DNA of 64,000 nucleotides, from assembly GCF_013376475.1 (NCBI RefSeq), contig NZ_CP045508.1, positions 617,501-681,500 of the forward strand, given 5' to 3'. The notes beneath the pieces are model-generated. The model ran no database searches, was not told where the DNA came from, and was given only the letters and a program-made list of their open reading frames with translations. Origin of the DNA: Desulfolutivibrio sulfoxidireducens (GTDB lineage Bacteria; Desulfobacterota; Desulfovibrionia; Desulfovibrionales; Desulfovibrionaceae). Position 1 is the first letter of the stretch; the number at the start of each line of letters is the position of its first letter. Positions 1 to 8,641 of this stretch are shown one piece after another. The translations under genes and the position numbers were made by a program.

Positions 1-1
1 C

Positions 2-973
2 GAATCCTTGCCGGCGCTTGCGGCCACGGACATAGGCGTGCTCATTCTCGGGGAAACCGGCACGGGCAAGGGGCTTGTGGCCAAGGCCCTGCACAATTCC
101 AGTCATCGCCGCGCGGCCCCGTTCATCAAGGTGAATTGCGCGGCGCTGCCGGCCAATCTGCTCGAATCGGAACTCTTCGGCTATCGCAAGGGGGCTTTCA
201 CCGATGCGCGCAAGGACAAGCCGGGCATGTTCGAACTGGCCCACGGAGGGACCCTTTTTCTCGATGAAATAGGGGAAATGGACTTCGGACTGCAATCAAA
301 GCTGCTCCAGGCCATCGAAGACAAGGAGTTTTACCCGCTGGGCGCCACAAAGCCGGTCAAGGTCGATTCGCGGATCATCGCCTCGACGAACCGTCACCTG
401 GCGGACTTCGTCAAACAAGGGCTTTTTCGGGCCGATCTGTATTACCGCCTGCAGGTGGCCCAGATCGATCTGCCGCCCCTGCGTGAACGCCGGGAGGACA
501 TCCCGCTTCTTCTCGAGCATTTCCTGCGGGAATTGCCGTGCGCCGGCGGACGTCGCCGCCGCGGTTTGAGCCCGTCGGCCATGCGGCTGGTCATGGAACA
601 CGATTTTCCCGGCAACGTTCGGGAACTGCGCAACATCCTCGAATACGCCGCCATTCTCCAGCAGGACGAGCGGATCACGGACCAGGATCTGCCTCGCTAC
701 CTGCTGCGCAAATCCGGGGAGATCACCAGTGAGGACCAGCCTTTCAACTCCCTGGGGGACGCGTCTTCCGCGCCGCGGACGGGGCCTCCCCCCCCTCCCG
801 ACGCGCCCCCGCGCCCCGATGCCTCTGATGGTGAAACCACGTGTCGCGCGAAGGAGCTTCTCGAACAGACACTCCGGCAAACCTTCGGCGACCGGCGCCG
901 CGCGGCGCGGATGCTGGGCATAAGCCGCACGACCCTGTGGCGGCGCATGAAACAATTCGGCGTACGGGAATGA
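2..973 (+). CDS. Sigma-54-dependent transcriptional activator, 5' end outside window
   Basis: The visible part is a bacterial enhancer-binding protein: the AAA+ ATPase core and the C-terminal DNA-binding domain. The frame is already open at base 2, so the start and any sensor domain lie upstream. Walker A reads GETGTGKG, Walker B is GGTLFLDEIGE, and the LPPLRERREDI segment is the usual sensor/arginine region. The sigma-54 contact loop reads GAFTDA instead of the common GAFTGA. The last 43 residues form a Fis-type helix-turn-helix (RRAARMLGISRTTLWRRM). In this family, ATP hydrolysis remodels sigma-54 closed complexes bound at -24/-12 promoters. A plausible -24/-12 promoter lies about 520 bases downstream before the redox operon, so this is the likely activator of that operon; that link is inference. 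The input signal cannot be deduced. Confidence 0.93.
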   Translation, partial: ESLPALAATDIGVLILGETGTGKGLVAKALHNSSHRRAAPFIKVNCAALPANLLESELFGYRKGAFTDARKDKPGMFELAHGGTLFLDEIGEMDFGLQSKLLQAIEDKEFYPLGATKPVKVDSRIIASTNRHLADFVKQGLFRADLYYRLQVAQIDLPPLRERREDIPLLLEHFLRELPCAGGRRRRGLSPSAMRLVMEHDFPGNVRELRNILEYAAILQQDERITDQDLPRYLLRKSGEITSEDQPFNSLGDASSAPRTGPPPPPDAPPRPDASDGETTCRAKELLEQTLRQTFGDRRRAARMLGISRTTLWRRMKQFGVRE

Positions 974-1034
974 ACATTTTGTTTCACCTTGTCGTCCACA
1001 CCCCCGGTCACGGCCTGTTCGCCGCCGCAAGGGC

Positions 1035-1075
1035 GGCAGTCATTGTGACTGCCACCGTCTTGGTTTTCTCTTTGT
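1035..1075 (+). terminator. Hairpin terminator after the sigma-54 activator
   Basis: GGCAGTCA (1035-1042) and TGACTGCC (1046-1053) form a perfect 8-bp stem with a 3-nt loop. A T-rich stretch (TTGGTTTTCTCTTTG) follows. It lies 60 bases after the stop codon of the activator, as expected of an intrinsic terminator. Confidence 0.6.
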
Positions 1076-1496
1076 TCTGAAGTAATCATCCGTCCGGCAG
1101 ACCTGACGCGCGTTCCGCCCGGAATCCGAACCTGACGGCAAGCCTTGCGGGGAGTGTGTTCCGCGCCGCCCCCCAGGGGGGCGGGAGGCCCGCTGGCGCA
1201 TCCCGTACCGCCGTGCGCCGCCGTGGCCTCGGATCGGGGATCACGCCCGGGGCGACCCGTCGGAAAGGTCCAGTCGGGCCGGCCCGGGTTGGGAGGGAAT
1301 CCTTTTTCCCGTCCCTTCCGGCGCCGCCCCTACCAACTCGAACCCCGGGCTCCAAGCGCGTCCGGGGCTCGAAGACCGGCTGTTCCGGCTGGGAATGGAA
1401 CATTGGTGCGACATTATGTTTCAACATCCCGCGAGATATGGCCGCCTCGGGAAGGTCTTGATGAGTAACATGCCGTAAATATAAAATATTTTTATC
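1076..1496. other. Intergenic region upstream of the redox operon
   Basis: No convincing gene: the overlapping frames here have no start site or family resemblance. The last 100 bases turn AT-rich and contain the inverted repeat ATGTT-TC-AACAT (1416-1427), about 70 bases upstream of the -24/-12 promoter. That is a suitable distance for an activator-binding site of a sigma-54 system. Nothing else recognisable is seen. Confidence 0.5.
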
Positions 1497-1512
1497 TGGA
1501 ATGGATACTGCA
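1497..1512 (+). promoter_or_regulatory. Sigma-54 (-24/-12) promoter of the redox operon
   Basis: TGGAATGGATACTGCA has GG (1498-1499) and GC (1510-1511) separated by exactly 10 bases. It agrees with the TGGCACG-N4-TTGCA consensus at the invariant positions. The predicted start of transcription is near 1522, immediately before the GGAG ribosome site (1523-1526) of the first gene. A sigma-54 activator gene lies just upstream. Confidence 0.6.
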
Positions 1513-1533
1513 ACATCCCTGCGGAGATGAGAC

Positions 1534-1863
1534 ATGAGAACGAAAGTGGCCTTTTGCTTGTGGGGAGATCGCATCGCTCCCAGGTATGATCGGTCGCAGA
1601 TGGTATGGATCGTCACCCTGGAGGGGAACACGGTGGTCCACGAGACCACCCTCGCCGCGGAGCATCTCGAGCCCACCAGCCTGTGCAGCGCCGTGGCCGC
1701 CCAGGAAGTCGGCACGCTCATCTGCGGCGGGGTGATGGATCAATGCCGGCGAATCCTGACTCGTTCGGGTGTCGTGATCATCGACAACATCATTGGAAGC
1801 CCGCGCGCCGTGCTCAAACGGTTCCTCGCCGGCACGCTCTCCCCCGGCACGGTCGTGGACTGA
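1534..1863 (+). CDS. NifX/NifB-C-terminal-like (dinitrogenase Fe-Mo cofactor biosynthesis domain) small protein
   Basis: 109 residues that fit the fold shared by NifX, NafY and the C-terminus of NifB, which bind iron-sulfur or Fe-Mo cofactor precursors. The pattern is the family's: an N-terminal strand (KVAFCLWGDRIAPRYDRS), then the CSAVAAQEVGTLICGGVMD region and the VVIIDNIIGSPRAVLKRFLAGTL helix. The ATG at 1534 has GGAG 7 bases upstream. No nitrogenase gene is near. It is the first gene of an operon encoding iron-sulfur and haem redox proteins, so a role in metal-cluster handling or redox sensing for that operon is possible but unproven. The family is common in sulfate reducers outside nif clusters. 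Confidence 0.75.
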   Translation: MRTKVAFCLWGDRIAPRYDRSQMVWIVTLEGNTVVHETTLAAEHLEPTSLCSAVAAQEVGTLICGGVMDQCRRILTRSGVVIIDNIIGSPRAVLKRFLAGTLSPGTVVD

Positions 1864-1920
1864 GGCCCGAGAGCGTGCAAAAGACGTGAGGGCGCGGCGC
1901 CGGGCTGAAAGGAGAAGCGC

Positions 1921-2820
1921 ATGCACCTCACGCGGCGAGGATTTCTCGCCTTTCTCGGCGCAACCGCGACCATGTCGCAGGCAGCGCCGGCAACGGCCTG
2001 GGTTTCCAAGGCTCCGACGAATCCCTTCGGATGCCTTGTCGATGTCACCCGTTGCATCGGCTGTCGCAAATGCGAAATGGCCTGCAACCAGGTCAACCAC
2101 CTTCCGGAACCCAAAACACGATTCGACGATCAAAGCGTCCTCAACTCCAAGCGACGCCCCACCAACACGGCCTACACCGTGGTCAACAGCTACTCCACAG
2201 GAAAGCTGGACACCCGGAGCAAGCCGATCCCGAGCTTCGTCAAGATCCAATGCATGCATTGCCAGGATCCGGCCTGTGTCTCGGCGTGCATCACCGGCGC
2301 CCTGTCCAAACTGGAAAACGGCACGGTCCACTATGACGTGAGCCGCTGCATCGGATGCCGCTATTGCATGGTGGCCTGTCCCTTCGAGATTCCGGCGTAC
2401 GATTACCACGACCCGCTGACGCCCCAGGTCAGGAAATGCACCTTCTGTCTCGATCGGCTGAAAGAGGGGAAGCCCCCCGGATGCGCCTCGATCTGTCCGA
2501 CCGAGGCCATCACCTTCGGGCGCCGCGACACCTTGCTCACGGTCGCGCGCAAACGCCTGGAGGAGAACCCGGGACGCTACGTGGACCACATCTATGGCGA
2601 GCATGAGGCCGGGGGAACCAGTTGGCTCTATATCGCCGGCCAGCCCTTCGACCGGCTGGGGTTCCTGGACGTCCCCAATTCGCCGCTGCCGCAGCGCACC
2701 GAATCCATCCAACACGCCATGTTCAGCTATCTGTGGTCCCCGGCGGTGCTGTTCGGCGTCCTGGGCCTGAGCATGAAGCTCGGCAATCGTCCGGACAAGG
2801 GCGGAAAGGAGAAGATCTGA
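1921..2820 (+). CDS. hybA: HybA-like periplasmic four-cluster ferredoxin subunit
   Basis: 299 residues, an exported electron-transfer subunit. The N-terminus has a Tat signal ([10 protein letters not shown]). Four cysteine groups for [4Fe-4S] clusters follow: [35 protein letters not shown] and CTFC...CASIC, the order typical of the HybA/DmsB/NrfC family. A C-terminal hydrophobic segment ([16 protein letters not shown]) is the membrane anchor that HybA has and DmsB lacks. It lies one base before the HybB-like gene and probably passes electrons between that integral membrane quinone-interacting protein and a periplasmic partner. No hydrogenase large or small subunit is present here; the partner is more likely the downstream multihaem cytochrome. 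Confidence 0.88.
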   Translation: MHLTRRGFLAFLGATATMSQAAPATAWVSKAPTNPFGCLVDVTRCIGCRKCEMACNQVNHLPEPKTRFDDQSVLNSKRRPTNTAYTVVNSYSTGKLDTRSKPIPSFVKIQCMHCQDPACVSACITGALSKLENGTVHYDVSRCIGCRYCMVACPFEIPAYDYHDPLTPQVRKCTFCLDRLKEGKPPGCASICPTEAITFGRRDTLLTVARKRLEENPGRYVDHIYGEHEAGGTSWLYIAGQPFDRLGFLDVPNSPLPQRTESIQHAMFSYLWSPAVLFGVLGLSMKLGNRPDKGGKEKI

Positions 2821-2821
2821 G

Positions 2822-3988
2822 ATGCATACCCAAGCCCGCCCCATCGATCGTCCCTTCTGGACCCCCGGAGTCCTGGTCATGATCGGACTTATGGCCGCCG
2901 GAGGCCTGGCCCTCCTTTCCCGCTACACCGGCGGACTCGGATTCGCCACCAACCTCACGGACGCCACGCCCTGGGGCCTGTGGATCGGCATTGACGTGGC
3001 CTCCGGCGTGGCCCTGGCCGCCGGCGGCTTCACGACCGCCGCCCTGGCCCACATCTTCGGCCGTCACGCCTACGAGGCCGTGACACGGCCGGCCCTGCTC
3101 ACGGCCGCCCTGGGTTATACCTTCGTGGCCTTCGGCGTGACGATTGATGTCGGTCGTTCCTGGGCCATCTGGAAACCCATGTTCTATCACAACTACAACT
3201 CGGCCCTGTTCGAAGTGGCCATGTGCGTCATGACCTACGTGACCGTGCTGTGGATCGAGATGGTACCCATTGTGGCCGAACGGTTCGGGAGCCGGTTTCG
3301 GTTGCTGGGCTGGCTCGACCGGACCCTCGGCAAATTCATGTGGGTCTTCATTATCCTTGGCGTGGTGTTGTCCTGCATGCACCAATCGAGTCTGGGGACC
3401 CTTCTGGTCATCGCCCCGACAAAGCTCGATCCGCTGTGGTACACGTCGCTTCTGCCGCTTCTGTTTCTTCTTTCCGCCGTGTCCGTGGGCTATCCCATGG
3501 TCATCGTGGAGACCACCATCGCCACGACGTCGCTGAAGCTGGACGGCGAAATGGAGGTGCTCACCCCCTTGTCGCGGTTCACCATCCTCACCCTCGGCCT
3601 GTATCTGGCCGTCAAGATCGCCGATCTGGTCCTGCGCGGCCAACTCGGCCGGGCCTTCTCAGGCTCGCCGGCCAGTATAAGCTTCCTGGTGGAGCTTTTC
3701 ATCGGAGGCGTTGTGCCCTGGCTTATGCTGCTGTCTTCGAAAGTGCGTCGGTCACGGCGCGCCCTGTTCGTGGTGGCCCTGTGCATCGTCGGCGGGGTGC
3801 TGCTCAACCGGATCAACGTGTTCGTGGTCGGCTTCTCCCCACGGACAGCCGCGCATCCCTACTCCCCGGCCATGGGCGAGATCCTCGTCACGCTGGGCGC
3901 CGCGGCCACGATCATGTTCCTGTACCGGGTGTTCGTGTCCTTCACCCCTGTTTTATCGGCTCGCACCATGAAGGAGGTTTCCCGATGA
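2822..3988 (+). CDS. hybB: HybB/NrfD-family integral membrane quinone-interacting subunit
   Basis: 388 residues with about ten hydrophobic segments, matching the HybB branch of the NrfD/PsrC superfamily. The characteristic TPWGLWIGIDVASGVALAAGG segment near residue 45 is present. Members of this superfamily exchange electrons between the menaquinone pool and a peripheral iron-sulfur subunit and bind no haem themselves. The ATG follows the HybA stop by one base, and the end overlaps the start of the cytochrome gene by four bases (ATGA). This tight coupling argues for one complex made of HybA, HybB and the cytochrome. The direction of electron flow cannot be read from the sequence. Confidence 0.88.
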   Translation: MHTQARPIDRPFWTPGVLVMIGLMAAGGLALLSRYTGGLGFATNLTDATPWGLWIGIDVASGVALAAGGFTTAALAHIFGRHAYEAVTRPALLTAALGYTFVAFGVTIDVGRSWAIWKPMFYHNYNSALFEVAMCVMTYVTVLWIEMVPIVAERFGSRFRLLGWLDRTLGKFMWVFIILGVVLSCMHQSSLGTLLVIAPTKLDPLWYTSLLPLLFLLSAVSVGYPMVIVETTIATTSLKLDGEMEVLTPLSRFTILTLGLYLAVKIADLVLRGQLGRAFSGSPASISFLVELFIGGVVPWLMLLSSKVRRSRRALFVVALCIVGGVLLNRINVFVVGFSPRTAAHPYSPAMGEILVTLGAAATIMFLYRVFVSFTPVLSARTMKEVSR

Positions 3989-6204
3989 GGACACGATACT
4001 TCCCGATCGTTCCGCGATGGCTGCTGGTCGTGCTGTGTCTGGCCATGGGGGCGTTTGTGCTGGAGGCGCTTCCGGAGAGCCTCCAGGCGGCCAATCAGGA
4101 TGCGCCGGCCCCCAAGGCCCCGGAAAAAAAGCGGGAGCCGCGCGCTCCCAAGCCAGCGGACTGGATGCCCGAGGACTACGTCAAGGCCGCGACCCGGGCC
4201 AAGGAGCCCCGGGCGCTGGTGAAGGACGTCCGCGTGGAGGACCCGAAACTGCGACAGATCCGGTTCAAGGAACTCGAACTGAGCGTCAAGGATATTCCGT
4301 CGCCTTTTTTGCTGCTGGAGAGTCCTATGGTGAATACGTACGAGAACCTCTACGGACCGGTCAAGTTCATGCATTCCAAGCATGCGGCCAGCCTGGATGG
4401 AAACTGCGCGCTGTGCCACCACGCCAGTCCGCAGGGAGCCGATGCCGCCAAAGAGCGACTCTCCGAAACCGTGGCCTGTCGCGCCTGCCACCAGGAGTCC
4501 TTCGATCCGCAAAAGCCGGAGCGTGTCGGGCTCAAGGCCGCGTACCATCAGCAGTGCATGGAGTGCCATACCAAGATGCACAAGGGCCCCGTGGACTGCG
4601 CGGGGTGCCATTCCAAAAACGTCCCCAACCACAAGGACCTGGTGAAGCTGCCCGCCGATCCGACTCCCATGCAGGTGACCCAGGAGTGCCTGCGCTGCCA
4701 TCAAAAGGCCGGAGAGGACATGATCGAGAGCGCGCACTGGCTGTGGAAGGGACCCTCTCCCTTCACGGTCGAGAAGTCCAAGCGGGTCATGAGCGGCAAG
4801 GCCACGGACACCATCAACAACTTCTGCATCGCCCTGCCGTCGAACTGGCCGCGCTGCACCTCCTGCCACGCCGGGTACGGATGGAAGGACGAGACCTTCG
4901 ACTTCAAGGATACGAGCCGGATCGATTGCCTGTCGTGCCACGACACCACCGGCAGCTACGCGAAGACGCCGACGGCCGCCGGGATGCCCGCACCCGAGGT
5001 CGACCTCGTGCATGTGGCCCAGAACGTGGGCCTCAGTTCCCGCACCACCTGCGGCAACTGCCACTTCGAGGGCGGCGGCGGCGACGCGGTCAAGCACGCG
5101 GACATGTCCGGCGTGCTGCGCTGGCCGGAGAGGAATTGCGACATCCACATGGGCGGGTACGATTTTTCGTGTTCGGACTGCCATCGGACCCAGAACCACA
5201 AGATCCCTGGCCGCAGCACCTCGCTGCCGGTCGCCGAGGGCTCCCGAAGCTGCGAGGATTGCCACTCCCAGAAACCGCATTACGGCGATACCATGCTCGA
5301 CTACCACCTCAACAAGCATACCGATACAGTGGCCTGCAACACCTGCCATTCCCCGGTCTTTTCGAAGTGCGTGGCGACAAAGACCTGGTGGGATTGGTCG
5401 GAGGCCGGCGACAAGGAGCGCAAGCCCGTCAAGGACAAATACGGGATGCCTGACTACAACTGGCAAAAGGGAACATTCGAGTGGAAGGAATCGAAAAAGC
5501 CGTCCTATGCCTGGTACAACGGCTATATGGAAAGACTCTTGATCGGGGACAAGATGAATCATGACGTCAAGGGGTTCAAGCCTGACGAACATCCGTCGCA
5601 AGCGGAGAAAAAGAACATGCCCATCATAAACGTCACCCGGCCGGTCGGTTCCTTCAAGGATCCCTCCTCCAGGATCTATCCTTTCAAGGTCATGGATGCG
5701 ATCCAGCCCGCTGATGCCGAAAACAACTATCTCCTGGTGCCGCATCTCTATCCCGTGAGCCCGGACGACAAAACCGCCTACTGGAAGAACCTCGATTGGC
5801 AAAAGGCCTTCGAGACAGGCATGAAGGCCGTCGGATTGCCGTACAGCGGCACATACGAATGGGTGCGCACGAACATGTACTGGGGCATCCACCACGAGGT
5901 CGCGCCCAAGGAGATGGCCCTGTCCTGCGTGCAGTGCCATGACAGCCTCAAGGGCGAGAAAACCTGCGACCGCTGCCATCAGGACAACCGGAGCGTGGAT
6001 TTCAAGAAACTGGCCCACAAGGGAACCGACTTCGGCTTCATGCTGTCGCGCGGCAGGGATGTGGCCGATCTGGTGAACTCCACCGATTACATCGACTTCA
6101 AGGCCCTTGGATACAAGGGCGACCCGATCGTGTACGGCGGCCGCTTCACGACGCTGCCACTGGGGCAATCCGCCCAGGCCGCAAGCGGCGAGCGCGGCCA
6201 GTGA
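3985..6204 (+). CDS. Exported 13-haem cytochrome c: c3-like N-part fused to tetrathionate-reductase-family multihaem part
   Basis: 739 residues with a Sec signal peptide (hydrophobic stretch at about residues 11-28). Thirteen CXXCH haem sites start near residues 141, 165, 191, 205, 235, 291, 315, 356, 396, 423, 451, 648 and 661. The first four lie in a compact region resembling class III cytochrome c ([19 protein letters not shown]). The remainder resembles the octahaem tetrathionate reductase family: [14 protein letters not shown], a long haem-free stretch of about 195 residues, then [20 protein letters not shown]. The ATG at 3985 was chosen over longer upstream starts because AAGGAGG precedes it, it overlaps the HybB stop, and it begins the signal peptide. 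It is the likely periplasmic partner of HybA/HybB. The substrate (a sulfur oxyanion or nitrogen compound are options) or a pure electron-carrier role is undetermined. Confidence 0.9.
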   Translation: MRTRYFPIVPRWLLVVLCLAMGAFVLEALPESLQAANQDAPAPKAPEKKREPRAPKPADWMPEDYVKAATRAKEPRALVKDVRVEDPKLRQIRFKELELSVKDIPSPFLLLESPMVNTYENLYGPVKFMHSKHAASLDGNCALCHHASPQGADAAKERLSETVACRACHQESFDPQKPERVGLKAAYHQQCMECHTKMHKGPVDCAGCHSKNVPNHKDLVKLPADPTPMQVTQECLRCHQKAGEDMIESAHWLWKGPSPFTVEKSKRVMSGKATDTINNFCIALPSNWPRCTSCHAGYGWKDETFDFKDTSRIDCLSCHDTTGSYAKTPTAAGMPAPEVDLVHVAQNVGLSSRTTCGNCHFEGGGGDAVKHADMSGVLRWPERNCDIHMGGYDFSCSDCHRTQNHKIPGRSTSLPVAEGSRSCEDCHSQKPHYGDTMLDYHLNKHTDTVACNTCHSPVFSKCVATKTWWDWSEAGDKERKPVKDKYGMPDYNWQKGTFEWKESKKPSYAWYNGYMERLLIGDKMNHDVKGFKPDEHPSQAEKKNMPIINVTRPVGSFKDPSSRIYPFKVMDAIQPADAENNYLLVPHLYPVSPDDKTAYWKNLDWQKAFETGMKAVGLPYSGTYEWVRTNMYWGIHHEVAPKEMALSCVQCHDSLKGEKTCDRCHQDNRSVDFKKLAHKGTDFGFMLSRGRDVADLVNSTDYIDFKALGYKGDPIVYGGRFTTLPLGQSAQAASGERGQ

Positions 6205-6212
6205 TCCGCCAG

Positions 6213-6252
6213 ACCCGGCCCGGGATTTCCTTACGGGAGTCCCGGGCCGGGT
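6213..6252 (+). terminator. Strong hairpin after the cytochrome gene
   Basis: ACCCGGCCCGGGA (6213-6225) pairs perfectly with TCCCGGGCCGGGT (6240-6252), giving a 13-bp GC stem with a 14-base loop 9 bases after the stop codon. There is no T-tract, so it may act as a Rho-independent-like stop or as an mRNA 3' stabiliser. It marks the end of the redox operon. Confidence 0.6.
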
Positions 6253-6496
6253 CATCCGGAAAACGGAACCAATCGGCCGGCGCCGCGACCGCCGAGAGCA
6301 TGACGGCGAAGAAGCACACCACCGCCACCTCACGACAGCCTTTTTCCCTCCCCATCTCTGGACGCCATGGCGCAACGTTGCCGCGAAGGCGGGCGGGCGC
6401 CTTGAATTCGCAACGATTTTTCCAGGCGCCGTGATTGTCACTCCGACCCCAGCAGGAATGTTTGTTCATCATAACGCAAAGAGACGGAGATCCTCA

Positions 6497-8218
6497 ATGA
6501 AAGTACTATGTTCTCTGCGGAGCGTCTTGATGCTTTTCATTGCCCTTCCGGTTATTGTATTATTGTTCATTCAGTGCTGCTTTGAATATCGGTCCAAACT
6601 CTCCATGCTTATGGAACACTCTCAGAGACTTGCCGAATCGCAGTACATCGCTGTCGACCAGATCATAAAGGAGAACATTTCTCCTGACGAAGTGAATGTC
6701 ACCAGCGAGATGCTCGTGCCAGTCTATCAAAAATACGGGTTTCACATCTCCCTGGTCCGCCAGGTGGGCACGGCGTTCGACTATTCGGCCAAGACCCATT
6801 CGCTGAGCATCCCCCATGAGATGTTCCCATGGCTCGTCAAGGTCATGCAATCCCCCGTGCCTCTTTTCAAACAGGTCCACAAGGATGGGAAGGACCTCAT
6901 GACCTACTACAACAGGATACTCAATCCGGATGGGCGCCCCATCGGCATCGTGGCCATCCCCAGGGACATCACCGGGGACATGCGGGAACTTCGGTATAAC
7001 GCGTCCCTGTCGTTCGGGCGCGGGTTTTTGTTCATGATCCTGACCGTGGCGGCCGTGTATTTTGTCCTCACGCGCTGGGTGAACCGGCCGCTACGGACCA
7101 TCCTTTCCTCTTTCGCCAGTGTGGAGAAAGGGGATTACGGGATTCGCCTGCCACGCCAATCCATGGAGATGGGGATATTGACCGATGGGATCAACCATCT
7201 TTTGGAAACCGTGGAATCCGCCTTCGGCGAAACGCAAAAGGAAAGGGAAAAAGCCGAAGAGGCGACCGATCAGGCCTTGCGGGACAAGGCCGATGCCGAG
7301 GCCCAGAAGAACCAGACCGAGGCCATGATCCACCAGATGAGCGCCTTGGCCGAGACCATCGAGGGCATCGTGCGGCGTCTGAACGAATCCGTCGGGGACA
7401 TCGCCGCGCAGATCGAGGAGTCCGCGACCCGTACCCAGGTGCAACGCGACCAGACCCTGGGGCTCTCCACGGCCATGGAACAGATGACCGCCACGGTTCT
7501 CGAGGTCTCGCGAAACGTCGAGGCCGCCGCCGGGAATGCCGAGAGATCCCGGGAACACGCCATGCGGGGCGCCTCGGTCATGGGACTGGCGGTCGCATCC
7601 ATCGAGGAAGTGCGGGGCAAGTCCCTGGCGATCAAAAAGGACATGACCCTTCTCGAACACCACGCCGGCAGCATCGGCCGCATCCTGACGGTCATCAGCG
7701 ACATCGCGGACCAGACCAATCTGCTGGCCTTAAACGCCGCCATCGAGGCGGCCCGGGCCGGCGAGGCCGGGCGCGGATTCGCCGTCGTGGCCGACGAGGT
7801 TCGCAAACTCGCCGAAAAGAGCGTTTCGGCCACCCTGGAGGTGGAGAAAACCGTCCATCTCATCGAAGGCGGGACGACCAAAAGCATGTCCACCATCGAG
7901 GACGCCGCCGGCACCGTCGCGAAAAGCACGGAACTGGCCAACGAGTCCGGCACGGCCTTGTCCGGGATCGTCACCATGGCCGGGGACACCGCTGACCAGG
8001 TGCGGGCCATCGCCACGGCCGTCGAGGAGCAATCCATCACCTCCGAGGAGATCAACCGGGCCACGAAGGAGATCAGCGACATCGCCGATGCCACCTTCGC
8101 CTCCATGGGGGTCTGCGGCACGACGATCCTCGACCTCAGAAGATTGGCCGCGGAACTTCATGACATGATCGCGGCCATGCGGTCCGTCGGGAACAGCGCC
8201 ATGCTCCCGGCTCGTTGA
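6497..8218 (+). CDS. Methyl-accepting chemotaxis protein with small periplasmic sensor
   Basis: 573 residues. A first membrane segment (about 10-28), a periplasmic region of about 140 residues, a second membrane segment ([16 protein letters not shown]), a HAMP linker and a cytoplasmic signalling domain. The signalling hairpin tip is recognisable: [20 protein letters not shown] followed by [18 protein letters not shown]. The size of the periplasmic part fits a single Cache-type domain; the ligand is unknown. GGAG lies 6-7 bases before ATG 6497, and the longer open frame upstream lacks any signal. There is no CheR-binding pentapeptide at the C-terminus. It stands alone, about 290 bases after the cytochrome operon; a role in taxis to redox compounds is only suggested by position. 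Confidence 0.92.
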   Translation: MKVLCSLRSVLMLFIALPVIVLLFIQCCFEYRSKLSMLMEHSQRLAESQYIAVDQIIKENISPDEVNVTSEMLVPVYQKYGFHISLVRQVGTAFDYSAKTHSLSIPHEMFPWLVKVMQSPVPLFKQVHKDGKDLMTYYNRILNPDGRPIGIVAIPRDITGDMRELRYNASLSFGRGFLFMILTVAAVYFVLTRWVNRPLRTILSSFASVEKGDYGIRLPRQSMEMGILTDGINHLLETVESAFGETQKEREKAEEATDQALRDKADAEAQKNQTEAMIHQMSALAETIEGIVRRLNESVGDIAAQIEESATRTQVQRDQTLGLSTAMEQMTATVLEVSRNVEAAAGNAERSREHAMRGASVMGLAVASIEEVRGKSLAIKKDMTLLEHHAGSIGRILTVISDIADQTNLLALNAAIEAARAGEAGRGFAVVADEVRKLAEKSVSATLEVEKTVHLIEGGTTKSMSTIEDAAGTVAKSTELANESGTALSGIVTMAGDTADQVRAIATAVEEQSITSEEINRATKEISDIADATFASMGVCGTTILDLRRLAAELHDMIAAMRSVGNSAMLPAR

Positions 8219-8241
8219 CAGCGAGCCACTTTTCCAGTTTA

Positions 8242-8280
8242 AACAAACCTGACTTCCGCAGTCCGAACAAACCTGACTTC
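8242..8280. repeat. Short tandem direct repeat
   Basis: AACAAACCTGACTTC occurs at 8242-8256 and again at 8266-8280, 24 bases apart. It lies between the chemoreceptor gene and two decayed genes. It may be a binding site or a remnant of a lost mobile element; nothing decides between them. Confidence 0.5.
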
Positions 8281-8298
8281 AGAGCCGGGGATCATTGT

Positions 8299-8474
8299 AT
8301 GCCATTCACTGAGCTTGAGAGGAAGAAAATCAAAAACACCCTTGAAAAATTCTGCAAAGATCATGGCCGCCGTCTCATATCCACGACAAACTGAAATTTA
8401 GATTCACGGTAGACCCTGGCAAACAGACCATATACAGAAAGAAGGAATCCCCCATGCCCCGTGAATCCAAGTAA
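8299..8474 (+). pseudogene. Frameshifted DUF3024-like small gene
   Basis: From ATG 8299 the frame reads MPFTELERKKIKNTLEKFC and stops at 8392-8394. A different frame, entered near 8367, continues with PPSHIHDKLKFRFTVDP and runs to the TAA at 8472. DUF3024 proteins begin with exactly such a charged helix followed by a P-P-x-H-I-R-D-K-L segment, so this is one gene broken by a single indel and truncated at the 3' side. The function of the family is unknown. Local base composition is lower in GC than the flanks, which fits acquired and decaying DNA. Confidence 0.55.
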
Positions 8475-8603
8475 TCCAAGTTCGACGCCGTAAAGCTGCG
8501 TACCCGCATCAACGAAGGGAACTCCGTCCAGCGGAACATGGATGCTTTCGGCGTCAAGGAGCCGATGCTGCAGTCCTCCCTGGCGCGGCAGATCCGGATT
8601 TGA
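8454..8603 (+). pseudogene. Decayed small open frame with in-frame stop
   Basis: ATG 8454 gives MPRESK, then a TAA at 8472-8474, then an uninterrupted 42-codon frame (SKFDAVKLRTRINEGNSVQ...) ending at 8603. The part after the stop has the look of a small helix-turn-helix protein (VKLRTRI, FGVKEPMLQSSLARQI). I cannot name a family. It may be a separate nonsense-mutated gene that overlapped the end of the DUF3024-like gene. Confidence 0.35.
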
Positions 8604-8641
8604 AACCGTGCCCGCGTCGCTGGGCCACGACGGTCAGGGCG

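Noticed and set aside
1080-1490. Several overlapping open frames between the activator and the NifX-like gene
   Set aside because: No ribosome site, no family resemblance, and both strands are open by GC bias.
3859-6441. 860-codon minus-strand open frame opposite the multihaem cytochrome
   Set aside because: It mirrors a real GC-rich gene; the plus strand has thirteen haem motifs and a signal peptide, while the antisense frame has no start signal or domain.
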